Both the position numbers and the translations under genes were made by a program. Shown piece by piece: positions 1-10,797 of a DNA stretch of 64,000 nucleotides. The DNA lies in the NCBI RefSeq assembly GCF_000219625.1, contig NC_018205.1, forward strand, positions 709,099 to 773,098. Reading direction: 5' to 3'. Source of the DNA: Zymoseptoria tritici IPO323. Its lineage: Eukaryota > Ascomycota > Dothideomycetes > Mycosphaerellales > Mycosphaerellaceae. Position 1 is the stretch's first letter, and the number at the start of each line of letters is the position of its first letter. Under the pieces are notes generated by a model. It was not told where the DNA came from, ran no database searches, and worked only from the letters and a program-made list of their open reading frames with translations.

Positions 1-405
1 GCCTTCATCCTCCGAGTCGCTACTAGCAGCCGCGGTTACGCCAGAGGCGCTACAGTCGTTAACGCGAGTCGAAGGGGTGCTAGGGGCCTTACGGTTAGAG
101 GGGAGATGTATATCGGCAGGGCCGGAGCCAAAGGTAATCGCACCCTATTCGTTAGAGGCAAAAGGGCGTACGGCAAGATATAGTTCGATTACTCCGTTAG
201 AGCGGGGAGTCTAGAGAAAGCGAAAAGTTAGTAAAAGGTCGTTACGGTATAGTTGCGGGATAACATACGCGCGACGCGCTAGAAGAAAACATGCCAGCCA
301 CCTACGAGGCGTGTATGCTATTAAGGCGCGCAGCGGCCTCGTTAGCGAGGAGAGTAGCCTCTATGTTAGAACAAGGCTTCGAAGTTAGGCCGAACAACCG
401 GTGTC

Positions 406-806
406 CCTAGCGAGACGTATTCGCCTCTATCTGCTAGATCTCGGAGTTATGCGTCTTTACAGCTAGAGACAGGTTAAGGCCGGCCGTGAAAGCTACGTCA
501 TCCTCGCGGACACACTCCTCTAAGTTATCTAATAGGGTGCCCTCCTCCTCTATTTCGCGGCGGACGCGGTTAATTTCCTCGTAGTAGATATTAAAGAGGG
601 AATAGATCTTGTTAACTCTACCCTACATACCGCCGAGCACCTATAATGTAGTTAGCTAAAGTTAACAAGTTATAGCGAAGCGCATACGTACCTAATAGCA
701 ACCTTTACGGTTGTTAGAGTTACAAAACTTATAAGCCTTATTTGGCGGCTTATTGCATTCCCTACTAACCGTAATAGACTTTGCGCACCTATAGCAATCG
801 ATCTAG
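406..806 (-). pseudogene. RIP-degraded cysteine-rich plus coiled-coil protein remnant
   Basis: The minus strand reads through with a few TAG/TAA stops. The upstream part (about 694-799) encodes a cysteine pattern containing CYRCAK, a later REC, then KFC and RKGC, resembling a fungal zinc-binding cysteine cluster. It is followed by a charged helical stretch (about 470-600) with the core YYEEINRVRREIEEEGT, probably coiled coil. The interrupting stops fit CAG/CAA or TGG hit by RIP. The family is not identified. A DNA-binding or transposon-associated role would be inference. The ends are approximate. Confidence 0.4.
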
Positions 807-2109
807 GTAGTAGGAGCATCCGGAGCTATATCGTCTACGCTCTACTTATAGACGGCTTCTTCTAGCAGGTCCGTCAGATATACGAAGTCCGCTATAGCGC
901 CCTTCTAGTAGCCTATAGCTATAGAGGCGCACGGCACGCTTACGTATGGGTGATAATGTTAGTTAGTAATATTAGTTGTAGATCGGTTGCAGTCTAGTTG
1001 CGAATGCGGCGTGGAAAGACGATGTACCATCGAGGAAAAGTCGTTCGAGAGGAAAATATCTAAGGTATAAATTCGCAGGCGTTCCGCCGAGGATTAACCG
1101 GAGTATTAGTAAAAAAAATTCGGAATAACAACGCGGGGCTACGCCTAGCGACCGTCGCTACGCAGACGCCCCGCAACGACCAAACCAAGACAACTAGAAG
1201 CACGTGAACCGTGGCGGATCGCAAGGGATCCGAGAGGAGTAAGAAATAAATACCAAGAGAGTTAGGACTACAGGGCGCAAGGAGGCGTAGGCGGATAGCT
1301 AGGGCCTCTACTGCTAAGGACATTAGCACAAGGAGGAGGCGTGTGTAAAAGGCGCCAAAGCTAAACGTAGGCGGACCGTAGGGACCTTTAGGTCGTTGCG
1401 AAGTCCCTACGATATCGTTACGGTGTGCATATACGGGTGCGAGTCAGATGTCGCGCAGCGAGTCGCAGGCGTACCGCACCCATTCCGCACCGACTCGTGT
1501 CCATCTCTCGAGGGTTAAAATAGGTAGCCGCCGTAGGCGGATCGAAAGGGCAAGAATTACTCTTGCACCAGATAGTACGGTATCCTTACACTGTTGCACA
1601 CCCGAGTAGTACGCTTGTTCATACATCCCTACCACTCATTATTACAATAGGACAGTACTATCGTTATATACTCTATAGCTAATTATATACTTAAATGTAG
1701 GCCCGCCGTCCTTCTTTATAGAGCGTTTAAGGTGCTAATATATCTAGCCGCCGTCGTCCGCGTTCTTAGAGCTAGGCTTAAGATCGCTATGCTCGTCGGG
1801 CTTAACGTAGATAATATAAGTAATCCGGACGTTCGCGGTAGGAGTCTTAAGGCCTGTCTTCGGCTTAAACAGCTACATTATCCTAAGCGTAGTATCCGCT
1901 ATAGCGAGATTAGTATTACCGAGCTTAATAGGCTAGCCCTTACTATACTCCTTAGTAAGGTAGATGTCGTAGTAGGGCTTCTATAGCCGCTTCCTCGTAG
2001 TTATACTCTCGTTTAAGAGATACTATAGGAAGACATTACTACGTTTCTCCGTAATAGCGTCCTTAAGAGCCGTATCTATAGTAGTAATAGTACCTTAGGC
2101 TAACTATAT

Positions 2110-2560
2110 ATACTCGTTACGGCGACTAGAATACCTAGGTACTACGTCCTCGTCGTTATCGCTTAGATCTTCTATGTCGACGGTATCGATAGTATACTTA
2201 ATAGTAAAGACCGGTAATGCTACGACCTTATCGTCCTTCCTCTTAGGGCTAGCCCTATTCGTACTCTTCGTATTAGCTAATAGCTCCTTAATACGCTTAG
2301 CCTTCTTAGCCTCCTTTAATAAGTTAGCGGTAGCGTTAGGGGTCTTACGAGCCTTCGGCTTAGCCTCCTTCCTTATCTCTATATTAGTACGGCTCTACGT
2401 AATATAAAAGCCCTCGCGAGTACTAGAGCTAGGAGGGGTAGGCTAGCGCTTATAGTTGCTCGTAGGCTCGTCGTCGTCGCTCGCTAGAGCTCGTAAGGGT
2501 AGAGGGCAGCCGTAGAAGCTATAGTTTTTATCGCCTAGGTTAGTATAAGAGGTATAGGGT
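2110..2560 (-). pseudogene. Lysine-rich coding-like remnant
   Basis: The minus strand encodes a long basic stretch rich in Lys, Arg, Ala and Asn (around 2200-2400, including NLLKEAKKAKRIKELLAN) followed by an acidic Asp/Glu-rich patch (around 2150-2190). It is interrupted only by RIP-type stops. The hydrophobic frame on the opposite strand (2174-2407) is the shadow of this basic stretch. No domain is recognised, and it may be a disordered part of a transposon or host protein. Confidence 0.3.
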
Positions 2561-3065
2561 AGAGCCGTAGGATTACGGTAGAACTAAGGGGTAGCTATAA
2601 GAGCGCTATATATATAAGGGACGGTAGTAAGTAAGAGTAAGAGGAAGAGGAAGAGGAAGGGTAGGAGGGCATACCCTTATATATCGTTTAGTCGAATATA
2701 AAGCTATTAGTACGGAAGAAGTCCCTTATACGGTTACGCGGCTATAACTTAGCGCCCTTCGGAGAGGTCTAAAACTCCGCGAGGTTATTACTAGCGGTAA
2801 GATAACGAGCGGTAGTATTATAGAGATAGAGATATATATTTATATAGATCTTATCCTCGTTAGCGTCTAGCTCGCGGCTATCTAGCGTTACCGGATAGCT
2901 ACTGGCTACTAGCATCTCGGAAGCCTATAGTAGAGTCGGCGGGGGAAGGTATATAATAAGATCTATAAATAGTTAGCTCGTTACGGTACGTAAAACGCTC
3001 GTAACGCTAGTAGGCTAAGATACTAACTAGTAAGCTCTTAATCCCTTTACCGCTCCTTAACCTTA

Positions 3066-3112
3066 GTAGGCTCGTAGTAGGCTCGTAGTAGGCTCGTAGT
3101 AGGCTCGTAGTA
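3066..3112. repeat. 11-bp tandem repeat
   Basis: The unit GGCTCGTAGTA recurs at 3069, 3080, 3091 and 3102. It lies about 90 bases upstream of the SINE-like insertion inside RIP-saturated DNA. Confidence 0.8.
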
Positions 3113-3201
3113 GTACGTAAGCTACTCGTAGGGGAATCCTAACCGAATTTAGTATACTAATCCGCTATCCGCTAGATACGCGGGTACTCTATATTAAGGT
3201 A

Positions 3202-3962
3202 TTGTTTTGTTTTGTTTGTTTGTTCCATTTACGTCCTTTCGGAGTCCAAGACTATGTAGGACGGCTTTGCCATAAAGGCAAAGCAGTAGATCTAGTTACA
3301 ATCAGATTTTTCGGTATTCTTTGACCTTAGGGGAGACCCCGTGCCTAAGGCAATTGCCTTGCCAAAGGACTTTAAACAAATGCGAGACAAAGGAAATCAA
3401 ACGAGTGTTGCAGCCTAAGGCTGCAGAATTTTCGCGCCAAGCTTTTGCAGAATTTTCAGCGGATGCTTCCGCTTCGTACGCACGCTGCAAATTCGAATGC
3501 AAAAGCAGTGCAAAATGCCGTGCAAAAGCAGTGCAAAATGCCGTGCAAAAGCAGAAGCAGCTGTCCAACTCGCTGCCTTCTCTTGTCCTTAATACGCCTT
3601 TGTGGAACTATATGCCGCTTCCAAACGCATACAGCTACGCAGGTTGATCGCAGAGTTATGGATTCCACCGACTGTTCTAGCTCTTTAAAGTGCTTCGGTT
3701 CGGATTTCGAGGAGGTGCGCGTATAGGGCAGAGTGGACTGCTTCTCCTTCTTCTTCTTCTTCTCGTTTGTAGCGTAGAGGGCTGTTCGTTCGAATCGTGC
3801 CGTTGTTCTGTTGTAGCTTGTATTTCGAGGCGGATTTCGAGAAGGATTTCGGGCGGATTTCGAGAGGTTTTCGAGGAGGTTTCTTCCAGACTGTCTTGGT
3901 TTCCCTTCCGAGGAAGGTACTTACGACGGCCACCGCGTGAAGGTGCAGTCTGTTCGGCCGTC
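3202..3962 (-). mobile_element. SINE-like retroelement, copy A
   Basis: A 761-bp insertion in minus orientation. Its 3' end lies at the low coordinate as a (TTTG)n run, which reads (CAAA)n on the element strand. It is flanked by a 12-bp direct repeat TATATTAAGGTA at 3190-3201 and 3963-3974, the expected target-site duplication. The last roughly 60 bases before the tail match the 3' end of the LINEs in this window, and a hairpin (3264-3284) precedes them. It keeps abundant CA/TG although it sits in saturated RIP DNA, so it arrived after most of the RIP. Compared with copy B it lacks about 46 bp near 3690. An internal minus-strand ORF is listed separately. No clear tRNA, 5S or 7SL head was recognised, so SINE-like describes size and tail only. 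Confidence 0.8.
3685..3933 (-). CDS. Small ORF inside SINE-like copy A
   Basis: An 82-residue frame opens with MAVVSTFLGRETKTVWKKPP and continues with basic repeats of the type KPLEIRPKSFSKSASKY. A glutamate run leads into the segment EAVHSALYAHLLEIRTE. The same frame is open in copy B, and its distal segment is open in the third copy near 61200. Here a small deletion relative to copy B ends the frame soon after EIRTE. No family is recognised. Retention of the segment in three copies with different upstream parts suggests it was coding when the family amplified, but coding is not proven. Confidence 0.35.
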   Translation of the reverse strand: MAVVSTFLGRETKTVWKKPPRKPLEIRPKSFSKSASKYKLQQNNGTIRTNSPLRYKREEEEEGEAVHSALYAHLLEIRTEAL

Positions 3963-4429
3963 TATATTAAGGTAAATCCCGCGATCCTCTACGCTATTAG
4001 GAGGATAGTCGTAATTATAAGTAGGAATACTAGGCAAGTGCCCTACGACTTTAGCCTACTTCCGAATAGCGTAGTTGTTATAGCTATTAATAAATAGCTT
4101 AACCGTGAACCGGAGGATTAGAACGTAGATAGTAAGGAATACTATACGGTTAGCCCTACTATCCTCGCTATAGAGCTCTTTATCGCGGAGCCGGTAGAAG
4201 AGATTACGCTATCGATTCTATCCTATAGCTATACTAAGACCCTAGAAGCGCTCGATCGTCTAATTACCCTTACTCGTTATATACTAGAAGCTATCGCGGA
4301 ATTTAATACTCGCACCCTCCTAAAGTTTATAGTAGAAGAGGTATATATTAGCTATTATAGGAGTCTCTACGCCGTAATCCGCCTATATAATCTATATATA
4401 AAGGGAGTTAGTAGAGCTACGAGTATACG

Positions 4430-5540
4430 ACGTACGGTAACGAGCCTACCTATAGTATAAAGCTAAGTTCTCGGACTATATCTAAATACTACTTAGAAAC
4501 CGAGAAGACCGTCTTAGCTATAGTACCTATATAGATCTATATAATCTTCCGTATAAATATATCGATATAGGCGTAAAAGTAGATACTAAAGGTCTCGAAC
4601 TTATAGTAGGTATCTACTAACTATATATAATTAGGACCCTTAGCCTTTAGACGACTCCGCTAGACTAGCTCCTAAGTACCCCTCCGGCGGCGTATATTAT
4701 AACCTATAGGATTAAGGGTATACGCGATATAAGATATACGATTCCTACGAGCCGGCGAGCGTTAGCGTACGAGCTAGGCGGAGGAGTTTACGAGTAAGGG
4801 AAGTAGCGTAAATTAGGGTTTACGAGCGGACGAATCTAGCCTACGAGCGTACTTACGAGCGTACTTACGAGCGTACTTACGAGCGTATATATAGACCTTC
4901 CTATAAGGTAGAATTCCTTCCGTAGGTACCTTACTAACCGCTTATATCTATAGTTATCTAGGGCACCGCCTATAATCGTCCCCTCTAATACTATCCGTAT
5001 AATCTTATCGTACTCTAGTTACTTATCTTTAGGAACCTTTCGATATAAGCCTAGCTACTTCCGAATCGTCCGTAACTACCCTAATAATAGCTTAAAACTA
5101 TCCTTCCTTAAGTACCTTAAGAGCCTCTTATCCTTAATGTCCTATTACTAGAAGAGCTCCTTAATCCTTATATATAGTAGTACTTTATATTCCTCGTCTT
5201 AATAGACCTTCGGCTATATTAATAGTCCCTAATCCCTTAGCTTATTACGGAACGTTCGTAGGTATATATTAACGCCCTTCTCGTCCTTTAGCTATTATAG
5301 AACGTCGTCCTATTTCTACTCGGAGACTCTAAGTAGGAGCTCGATTTCGTCTCGAAGGTAGTCGATATCGATACGAGGGCGTAGTATAGCGGACGGCGAG
5401 GGCGACGGCGAGGGTAAGGGCGACGGCGAGGGCAAGGGTAAGGGCGGTAAGGGTAGTAAGGGTAGTAAGGGTTTAGAGAAGAAGAACGATATTACGAGTA
5501 AGAGAGGTAGACGTTACGAGCGCTTAGTAAGCGTCGACAT
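4430..5540 (-). pseudogene. RIP-degraded HTH plus integrase-core (rve-like) protein
   Basis: The frame begins at ATG 5540-5538 on the minus strand and has a proline/leucine-rich low-complexity N-terminus (about 5390-5480). Next comes a helical HTH-like segment (about 5200-5385) with YLRDEIELLLRVSE and then LRTFRNKLRD, the arrangement seen ahead of integrase cores in a family of fungal transposon-like proteins. In another frame after a 12-bp repeat (4841-4890), 4561-4652 encodes KGPNYI, a damaged Trp codon, then LVDTYYKFETFSI. This matches the opening of an integrase core with its first catalytic Asp. RTIRK and IIQIYIGT-like motifs follow. All interruptions are TAG/TAA, and the C-terminal half is not traceable. 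It was probably a DDE-type transposase and is now dead. Confidence 0.55.
4841..4890. repeat. 12-bp tandem repeat
   Basis: The unit TACGAGCGTACT recurs at 4842, 4854, 4866 and 4878. It lies between the HTH part and the integrase-core part of the minus-strand pseudogene, close to where the reading frame shifts. Confidence 0.8.
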
Positions 5541-6251
5541 CGATAAACGAGGATTGAGAAAACGAGAAATTCAGTGTTTTTGCCTACTAACACACATGGG
5601 CCGCCAACACTTCAACACACCACAACACAACCAATACGCCGCCGATTCGGACGCCGTGTAGCCCGTTTGAAAGCCCTCGACGAGAGCTTTTATTCTAGCT
5701 ATCAAACGCCTGATTTGGTCGAATTTTGAAAGAGCCAAAGGCCAAACAAGAGCAGTGCTCCCAGGATACACAAACATACACATATACTCAGTTCTCTCTA
5801 CACTAGAGTTACCTGTTGTCCTACGCCGCCGAGAGAGGAAGCTAAAGGAGCAGTGTGGCTTAGTAAGGACGAATTTGCACCTCTAGGGATTAGAGTAGTA
5901 GTACTAGCTGTATAGCTAGATACTCTATATAGAGTATAGGCCTACCTTTCCCTAGAGACAAAGGTTGTCCCGAACCTGCTATAGCTACCCGCAGAACGCC
6001 TCTAAAGCCTGCTATAAAGACGCACGTTGCTGCAGGCCAGAGTACTTCCTAGAAGCAGAGGTATATTTATATATCTCTTCTCTCCTCTTTAAAGTATACC
6101 TTCTCCTACTTTGTATAGTAGGGAGAAGAGTGCCCTAGTGTCGCAAGTAGGCTAGGACCCGAACGCGATTGGAAATAGAGACGAACAAGCAGCCCTCTCG
6201 GCGTAAGACTGCTAAGCCTCTTTTCAAACAACAAACAACAACAACAAGACA

Positions 6252-7424
6252 ATGTCTACCGAGACGGAAATGACAGACGCAAGCTCAGCCCCTTAGACTC
6301 TAAAAGCTACGGCTAGAGGGGACGAGGAAGTTACGTTTAAGTCTCTCAAAACCCTGCCGTTGCCGGAGGAACTACTAAAAAGAACCGGCATTCCTTTCCT
6401 ACCTAGGAAAAGGCAAAACCCCTTCGAATTTAGTATCTCCCCGACTCGCAGCCCTTCTCTCGGAAAGAAACAAACACTCTCTTACACGCCCGCGAACGAG
6501 AAGATCCTACAAGCCCGACAGCTACTAGTCGAAGCGGCGGGGGATCTAGTCGGGTTTCCAGGAGAACAAACCCGGGTTCTTAACCTTCTCGAAGTCTTTC
6601 GGCACTTTACCGAGCGTACAGACTTTAGGACAACGTCCCAAATCCTCGCAAAGCAAGTCTCGAACCTAGAAATAACAACAAAGAAACTAGCAGCACAGGC
6701 GAAGAAGCCTACTTTCGTAGACGTTGTTAAGGGAGACAGCGGATCCGCTACCTCTACCTCTACCTCCTCGACAACAAAGACAACATAACAACAACAACAA
6801 CAACAACAACAACAATAGTAGACGACCGTCTCCCGGAGGGCAAGCAAGCCGAAAGAACAAGCAGAACCGATGCTTCTTATCCTTGTACTAAAGGATAAAG
6901 AGAAGGAACTCGACTAGATCGCAACCCGAGACAAAATTAACGACGCTCTTAAAGGCGAAGACCAAGAGCTAGCTGTCCTTGCGATAAAGAAATTATTTCG
7001 GGGTAACATTGTCCTAAACTTTGCAACAGAGAAAGCCCGCTAACGAACGATCGATAGCCTTACTAAGGTTACCGATATCGTAGGCGAGGCACGGGTAATA
7101 GAGGACTCTCTCTAGCATAAGGTCGTAGTCTACGGCGTCTCGACCGCGAACTTTAACACGCTAACGGGCCTACAGGACATTTAACGAGAAATTAAGACCT
7201 TTAATAGAGGTCTTAAACTCGTAGGCACCCCGATTTGGCTAACAAACGAAGAGAGAAGAAGGACTCTTACTAGGGCGACAGTTCTAGTAGGTTTTGCCAC
7301 CGAGGAGGAGGCAAAAAGGGCTATTCAAAACCGTCTATACGTAGGCGCGGATAGCCTAAGAGTCGAGAAGGCGAAGGATCGTATACAACAGAAAGGGAGG
7401 CCCCTAGAACGTTCTACATGTTAG
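6252..7424 (+). pseudogene. LINE copy 1 ORF1 (Gag-like RNA-binding protein), interrupted
   Basis: The frame opens at ATG 6252 (MSTETEMTDAS) and runs 391 codons to TAG 7422-7424. It is broken by TAG/TAA codons (first at about 6294, and TAA at 6786) and has no frameshift. The order is a basic Ser/Pro-rich N-terminus, a helical region (about 6480-6700), a Ser/Thr run, a poly-Gln tract of CAA codons (about 6789-6815), and a C-terminal part with an RRM-like tone (VLVGFATEEEAKRAI). The CCHC zinc knuckles usual in Tad-group ORF1 are not visible. ORF1 proteins coat the element RNA. The stop overlaps the ORF2 start in ATGTTAG. Confidence 0.8.
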
Positions 7425-10400
7425 AACACTCTCTACGGATTTTCTACGTTAATCTTAACCGATCTATCGAGGCTATAGAGTCTACCTTAGACGTCGCGGT
7501 TAAGCAGAAAGCCGACCTTCTACTAGTCCAGGAACCGTGGACTATAGAAGACCCGATAACAGGCTATAAAGAGACAAGATCTATTGCATACCGGGAATAC
7601 AACTAGCTATTCCTAACGACTACGGATTCGACGATCCGGCCAAGAACAATGCTATATATTAGCATAAGACTTAACGTTAATATCTCTCCTATTTTATTAG
7701 ACGACAGCGACATACTTTCCTTTGTTATTTCAGACAAGAAGGGTAACAAGATCCAGATAGTTAATCTCTATAACGAGAAGGACCTTCGGGATACCGAGAA
7801 CCCGCAAAACCGACGAACAACAGAGAGAATCCTCTACTCTCTACGCAACATGTTCCTTCCAAATACTCTACTAGTAGGAGACTTTAACCTTAGACACCCG
7901 TCCTAGGATCCGAGGGGAAAGGATACTACTAGCGCCCGCGAATTTATAGAGTGGATAGAAGACTAGGGCTTTACTCTACGCAATACGATAGGTGTCGGGA
8001 CCTTCTATAGGCCGCACCTAGACGCAGAGTCGGTCCTAGACCTTACGTTTACAAGAGGATCCTTATCTACGAAAGAAATCGACTGGAGAACGATTCCGAC
8101 AGGCTCAGACTATAAGGCTATATCTATAGACCTTATTAGCGCGCAAGATCGAGCCTAACAGAAGAAAGTAGTTCTAGATATAGCTTCCGCGGATTGGGAA
8201 CTGTTTACAGATCTCCTAATAAGCAAGGCGACGTCTATTAACTATACGAACTCCCTCGACGACATCGCAGACTCCTTTACCTTATGTATTACCGAATCGA
8301 TGCGGGGAGCAATCCTAGAGAAAGTAGTACACGCCTGTGCAAAACCTTGGTAGGATAGAGAGCTACGCACGCTACGCCGTACAATGTCTAGAACATATAG
8401 ACAGACCTTTACCTGCGGACGTACACCGACGCTAGACGAGAAAGAGGCGTATACGAAAGCGAGAAACGAGTACTTCTAAGCTATTAAAACAGCTAAGAAG
8501 AACTACTAGAACGCTTTCCTCGAAAAAGAAGACTCGAAATCTATCTTTAAAGCTATGTCCTATACTAGGAATAGCAGCCGAAGACAGATACTTACGATAA
8601 ACAACGAAGATTCTTTCGAGGGGAAATGTAAGGCCTTCTCCGAAGCCTTATTTCCGCGCCCTCCTGCCGAGGAACCTCTACCTAGCTGTTAGGAAGCGTA
8701 TACAGCCGGGGATTAGGGCTAGACTACGCTAACCGAAGAGGAACTCGCTGCTGCCTGTAGCACGAAGATAGTAAAAGGAAAAACGCCGGGCCCGGACGGT
8801 ATTACGCAAGCTATTATTAGTAAAGCGTACGGCGCTATTCCTATTACCTTTCTACGTATATACAGTAGGCTACTCGACGAAGGACACTACCCCCGATGCT
8901 GGAAAGTTGCGACAAGCGTAGTTCTAGCAAAGCCGGGAAAACCAGACTATTCGGTCCCTAAGGCCTACCAAGTTATCTCTCTCCTAAACTGCCTTAGCAA
9001 GATTAGCGAGAGAATACTTGCAAAACGCCTAGGGATTATCGCAGAGACGAAGCCCCTTCTACACGACTCGTAGTTAGGAGGGCGAAAGAAGAAATCGGCC
9101 ATCGATACGGTGCTTCTCTTAACGAACGAAATCGAGGAGAATCGAAGAAAGAAAAAGAAGACTTCGGTTATCTTCCTCGACGTAAGAGGAGCATACGACT
9201 ACGTTGCAAAGAACCGACTGTTAAGAATAATAATCCAGTTAAGGCTTCCGTACAGCCTTATATATTGGGTTTAGTCGTTTATAAGCAATAGACGCCTACG
9301 AATAGCATTCGACGGACAGATATAGGAATTCCAGGACGTAGAGATCGGCGTTCCGCAAGGCAGCCCGATGTCTCCTATCCTCTTTCTTATCTATACGCGC
9401 GACATATTCTTCTCGCTATAAGGAGTTACTCCTAGTTCCTACGTCGACGACATTAGACTATCTACCTCGTCTACGTCCCTTAAGAAGAACTCTAAGGTAC
9501 TAGAACGTAAGGCAAGAAGGCTAATAGACCTAGGAAAGAAGAACTCGATTGCTTTCGACCTAGCAAAGACAGACCTAGTATACTTCTTAAAAGGGAAAGG
9601 GTCCGACTGCCCGGTAATTCTTCCAAACGGCGATATTGTTCGCCCGGCAAAGAAAGCGATAAGGTAGCTTAGGATTTAGCTAGACGCCGGTCTTACCTTT
9701 AAGGAGCATATTACAATAAGATCGGTACAAGCATAAGCGGCATTCTATCAATTAGAAAGACTAGCAAACACCGAACGCGGTCTATCTTCTATATCGTTAA
9801 GAAAGATCTACCTAGCCTGCGTTACTACAATAGCAGACTACGGGGCCCCGGTTTGGTAGCGGTCGAAAAAGAGCATAAAACCTCTAGTATCTCTATAAAG
9901 TAAAGCTTGTAGGAAGATCCTAGGCGTTTTCCGTACCGCCCTAAACGTCCCGTCCGAAGTAGAGTCAAATCTCTTCCCCCCGGATCTACGCCTAGAGAGA
10001 CAGTTAATTTTATACTCTCTACGCGCAGCAAAGCTACCCGAAAACTACCCCGTAAGACTCGCTATCTAAAGCGCGCCTTCGGATACGCGAGAAGTCCAAC
10101 ACGAGGACTCGAGAGAGATACTTCCGCAAAAACGATAGAGAACATAGATACAACTACTCTGTTATCGACTCCGATAATACAAGCATTTCATAAAACACGA
10201 GAGGGCTAACTACGCAAAAGACGATCTCTTTAGCGTCTGGAAAACCCGATACGAAATAGCAAGACAACGGGAGATTAATAAGGTACCTAGGAATATAAAT
10301 AGCTACCTTAGTCGATTTCTATAGAGCTCGCTAGGAAAACATAGAATAGGAGGAAGACGTGCTTTAACTAGTGCCTTCTATACTATCCTATTAGGACACG

Positions 10401-10663
10401 GATACCTAAAGTCCTATCTCTATTACTTTAGACACGCAACGACGCTAGACTGCCCTTGCGGACGACGAGAAACAGCAGAACACCTCGTATGTAGCTGCCC
10501 TATCTACGATGTATTTAGGCTACTACCGCTACGATAAGCACAATCTCTGCTAGAAATAGTAGAAGATAAGGAACTCCGGAAACACCTTACTACCTTTCTC
10601 TCGGATACAAAGATTGCTTCTAGGTCCTGGCACCTAGCAAGAGGCGAAGACGAGACCGTCTAG
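7418..10663 (+). pseudogene. LINE copy 1 ORF2 (endonuclease and reverse transcriptase), interrupted
   Basis: 1,082 codons stay in a single frame from ATG 7418 to TAG 10661-10663, broken only by TAG/TAA substitutions. The N-terminal APE-type endonuclease shows VQEPW (about 7530) and GDFNLRHP (about 7885). Its usual terminal SDH reads SDY (about 8105), a CAT-to-TAT change expected of RIP at the catalytic His. The reverse transcriptase has GKTPGPDGI (about 8780), GVPQGSPMSPILF (about 9350) and the catalytic box YVDD (9440-9451). Near the C-terminus, CPCGRRETAEHLVCSCP (about 10450) is the Cys/His motif typical of LINE ORF2. I see no RNase H domain. It is inactive as read. Confidence 0.9.
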
Positions 10664-10797
10664 CCTACACTCCTTTTACTTTTCCTTATTTGTCTTTCTT
10701 TAAAGTCCTTCGATACTAGCTTGCTACTATCCTAGGCACGGGTCTTTCCCTAAGGTTAAGAGATACGAGAGAACAACGATTGTACATAGATAGACTA

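Larger units (their letters stand above)
1..5545. other. Saturated RIP block, left
   Basis: CA and TG dinucleotides are largely absent through this block while TA and CG are common, which is the signature of C-to-T change at CpA on both strands. The first kilobase keeps somewhat more CA/TG than the rest. The signature stops abruptly at about 5545, beyond which CA/TG become normal. The block contains two recognisable gene remnants (406-806 and 4430-5540, both minus strand) and one later SINE-like insertion. The remainder (about 810-2100, 2560-3060 and 3975-4430) shows only short open stretches that I cannot assign. Confidence 0.85.

Noticed and set aside
2174..2407. Plus-strand hydrophobic frame resembling a multi-pass membrane protein
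   Set aside because: It is the antisense of a Lys/Arg-rich coding-like stretch; the Leu/Ile/Val richness is the complement of AAG/AGG codons.
6482..6847. Minus-strand frame with a poly-Cys run in LINE copy 1 (also 44065-44433)
   Set aside because: Antisense of ORF1; the Cys/Tyr run is the complement of the poly-Gln repeat read in another frame.
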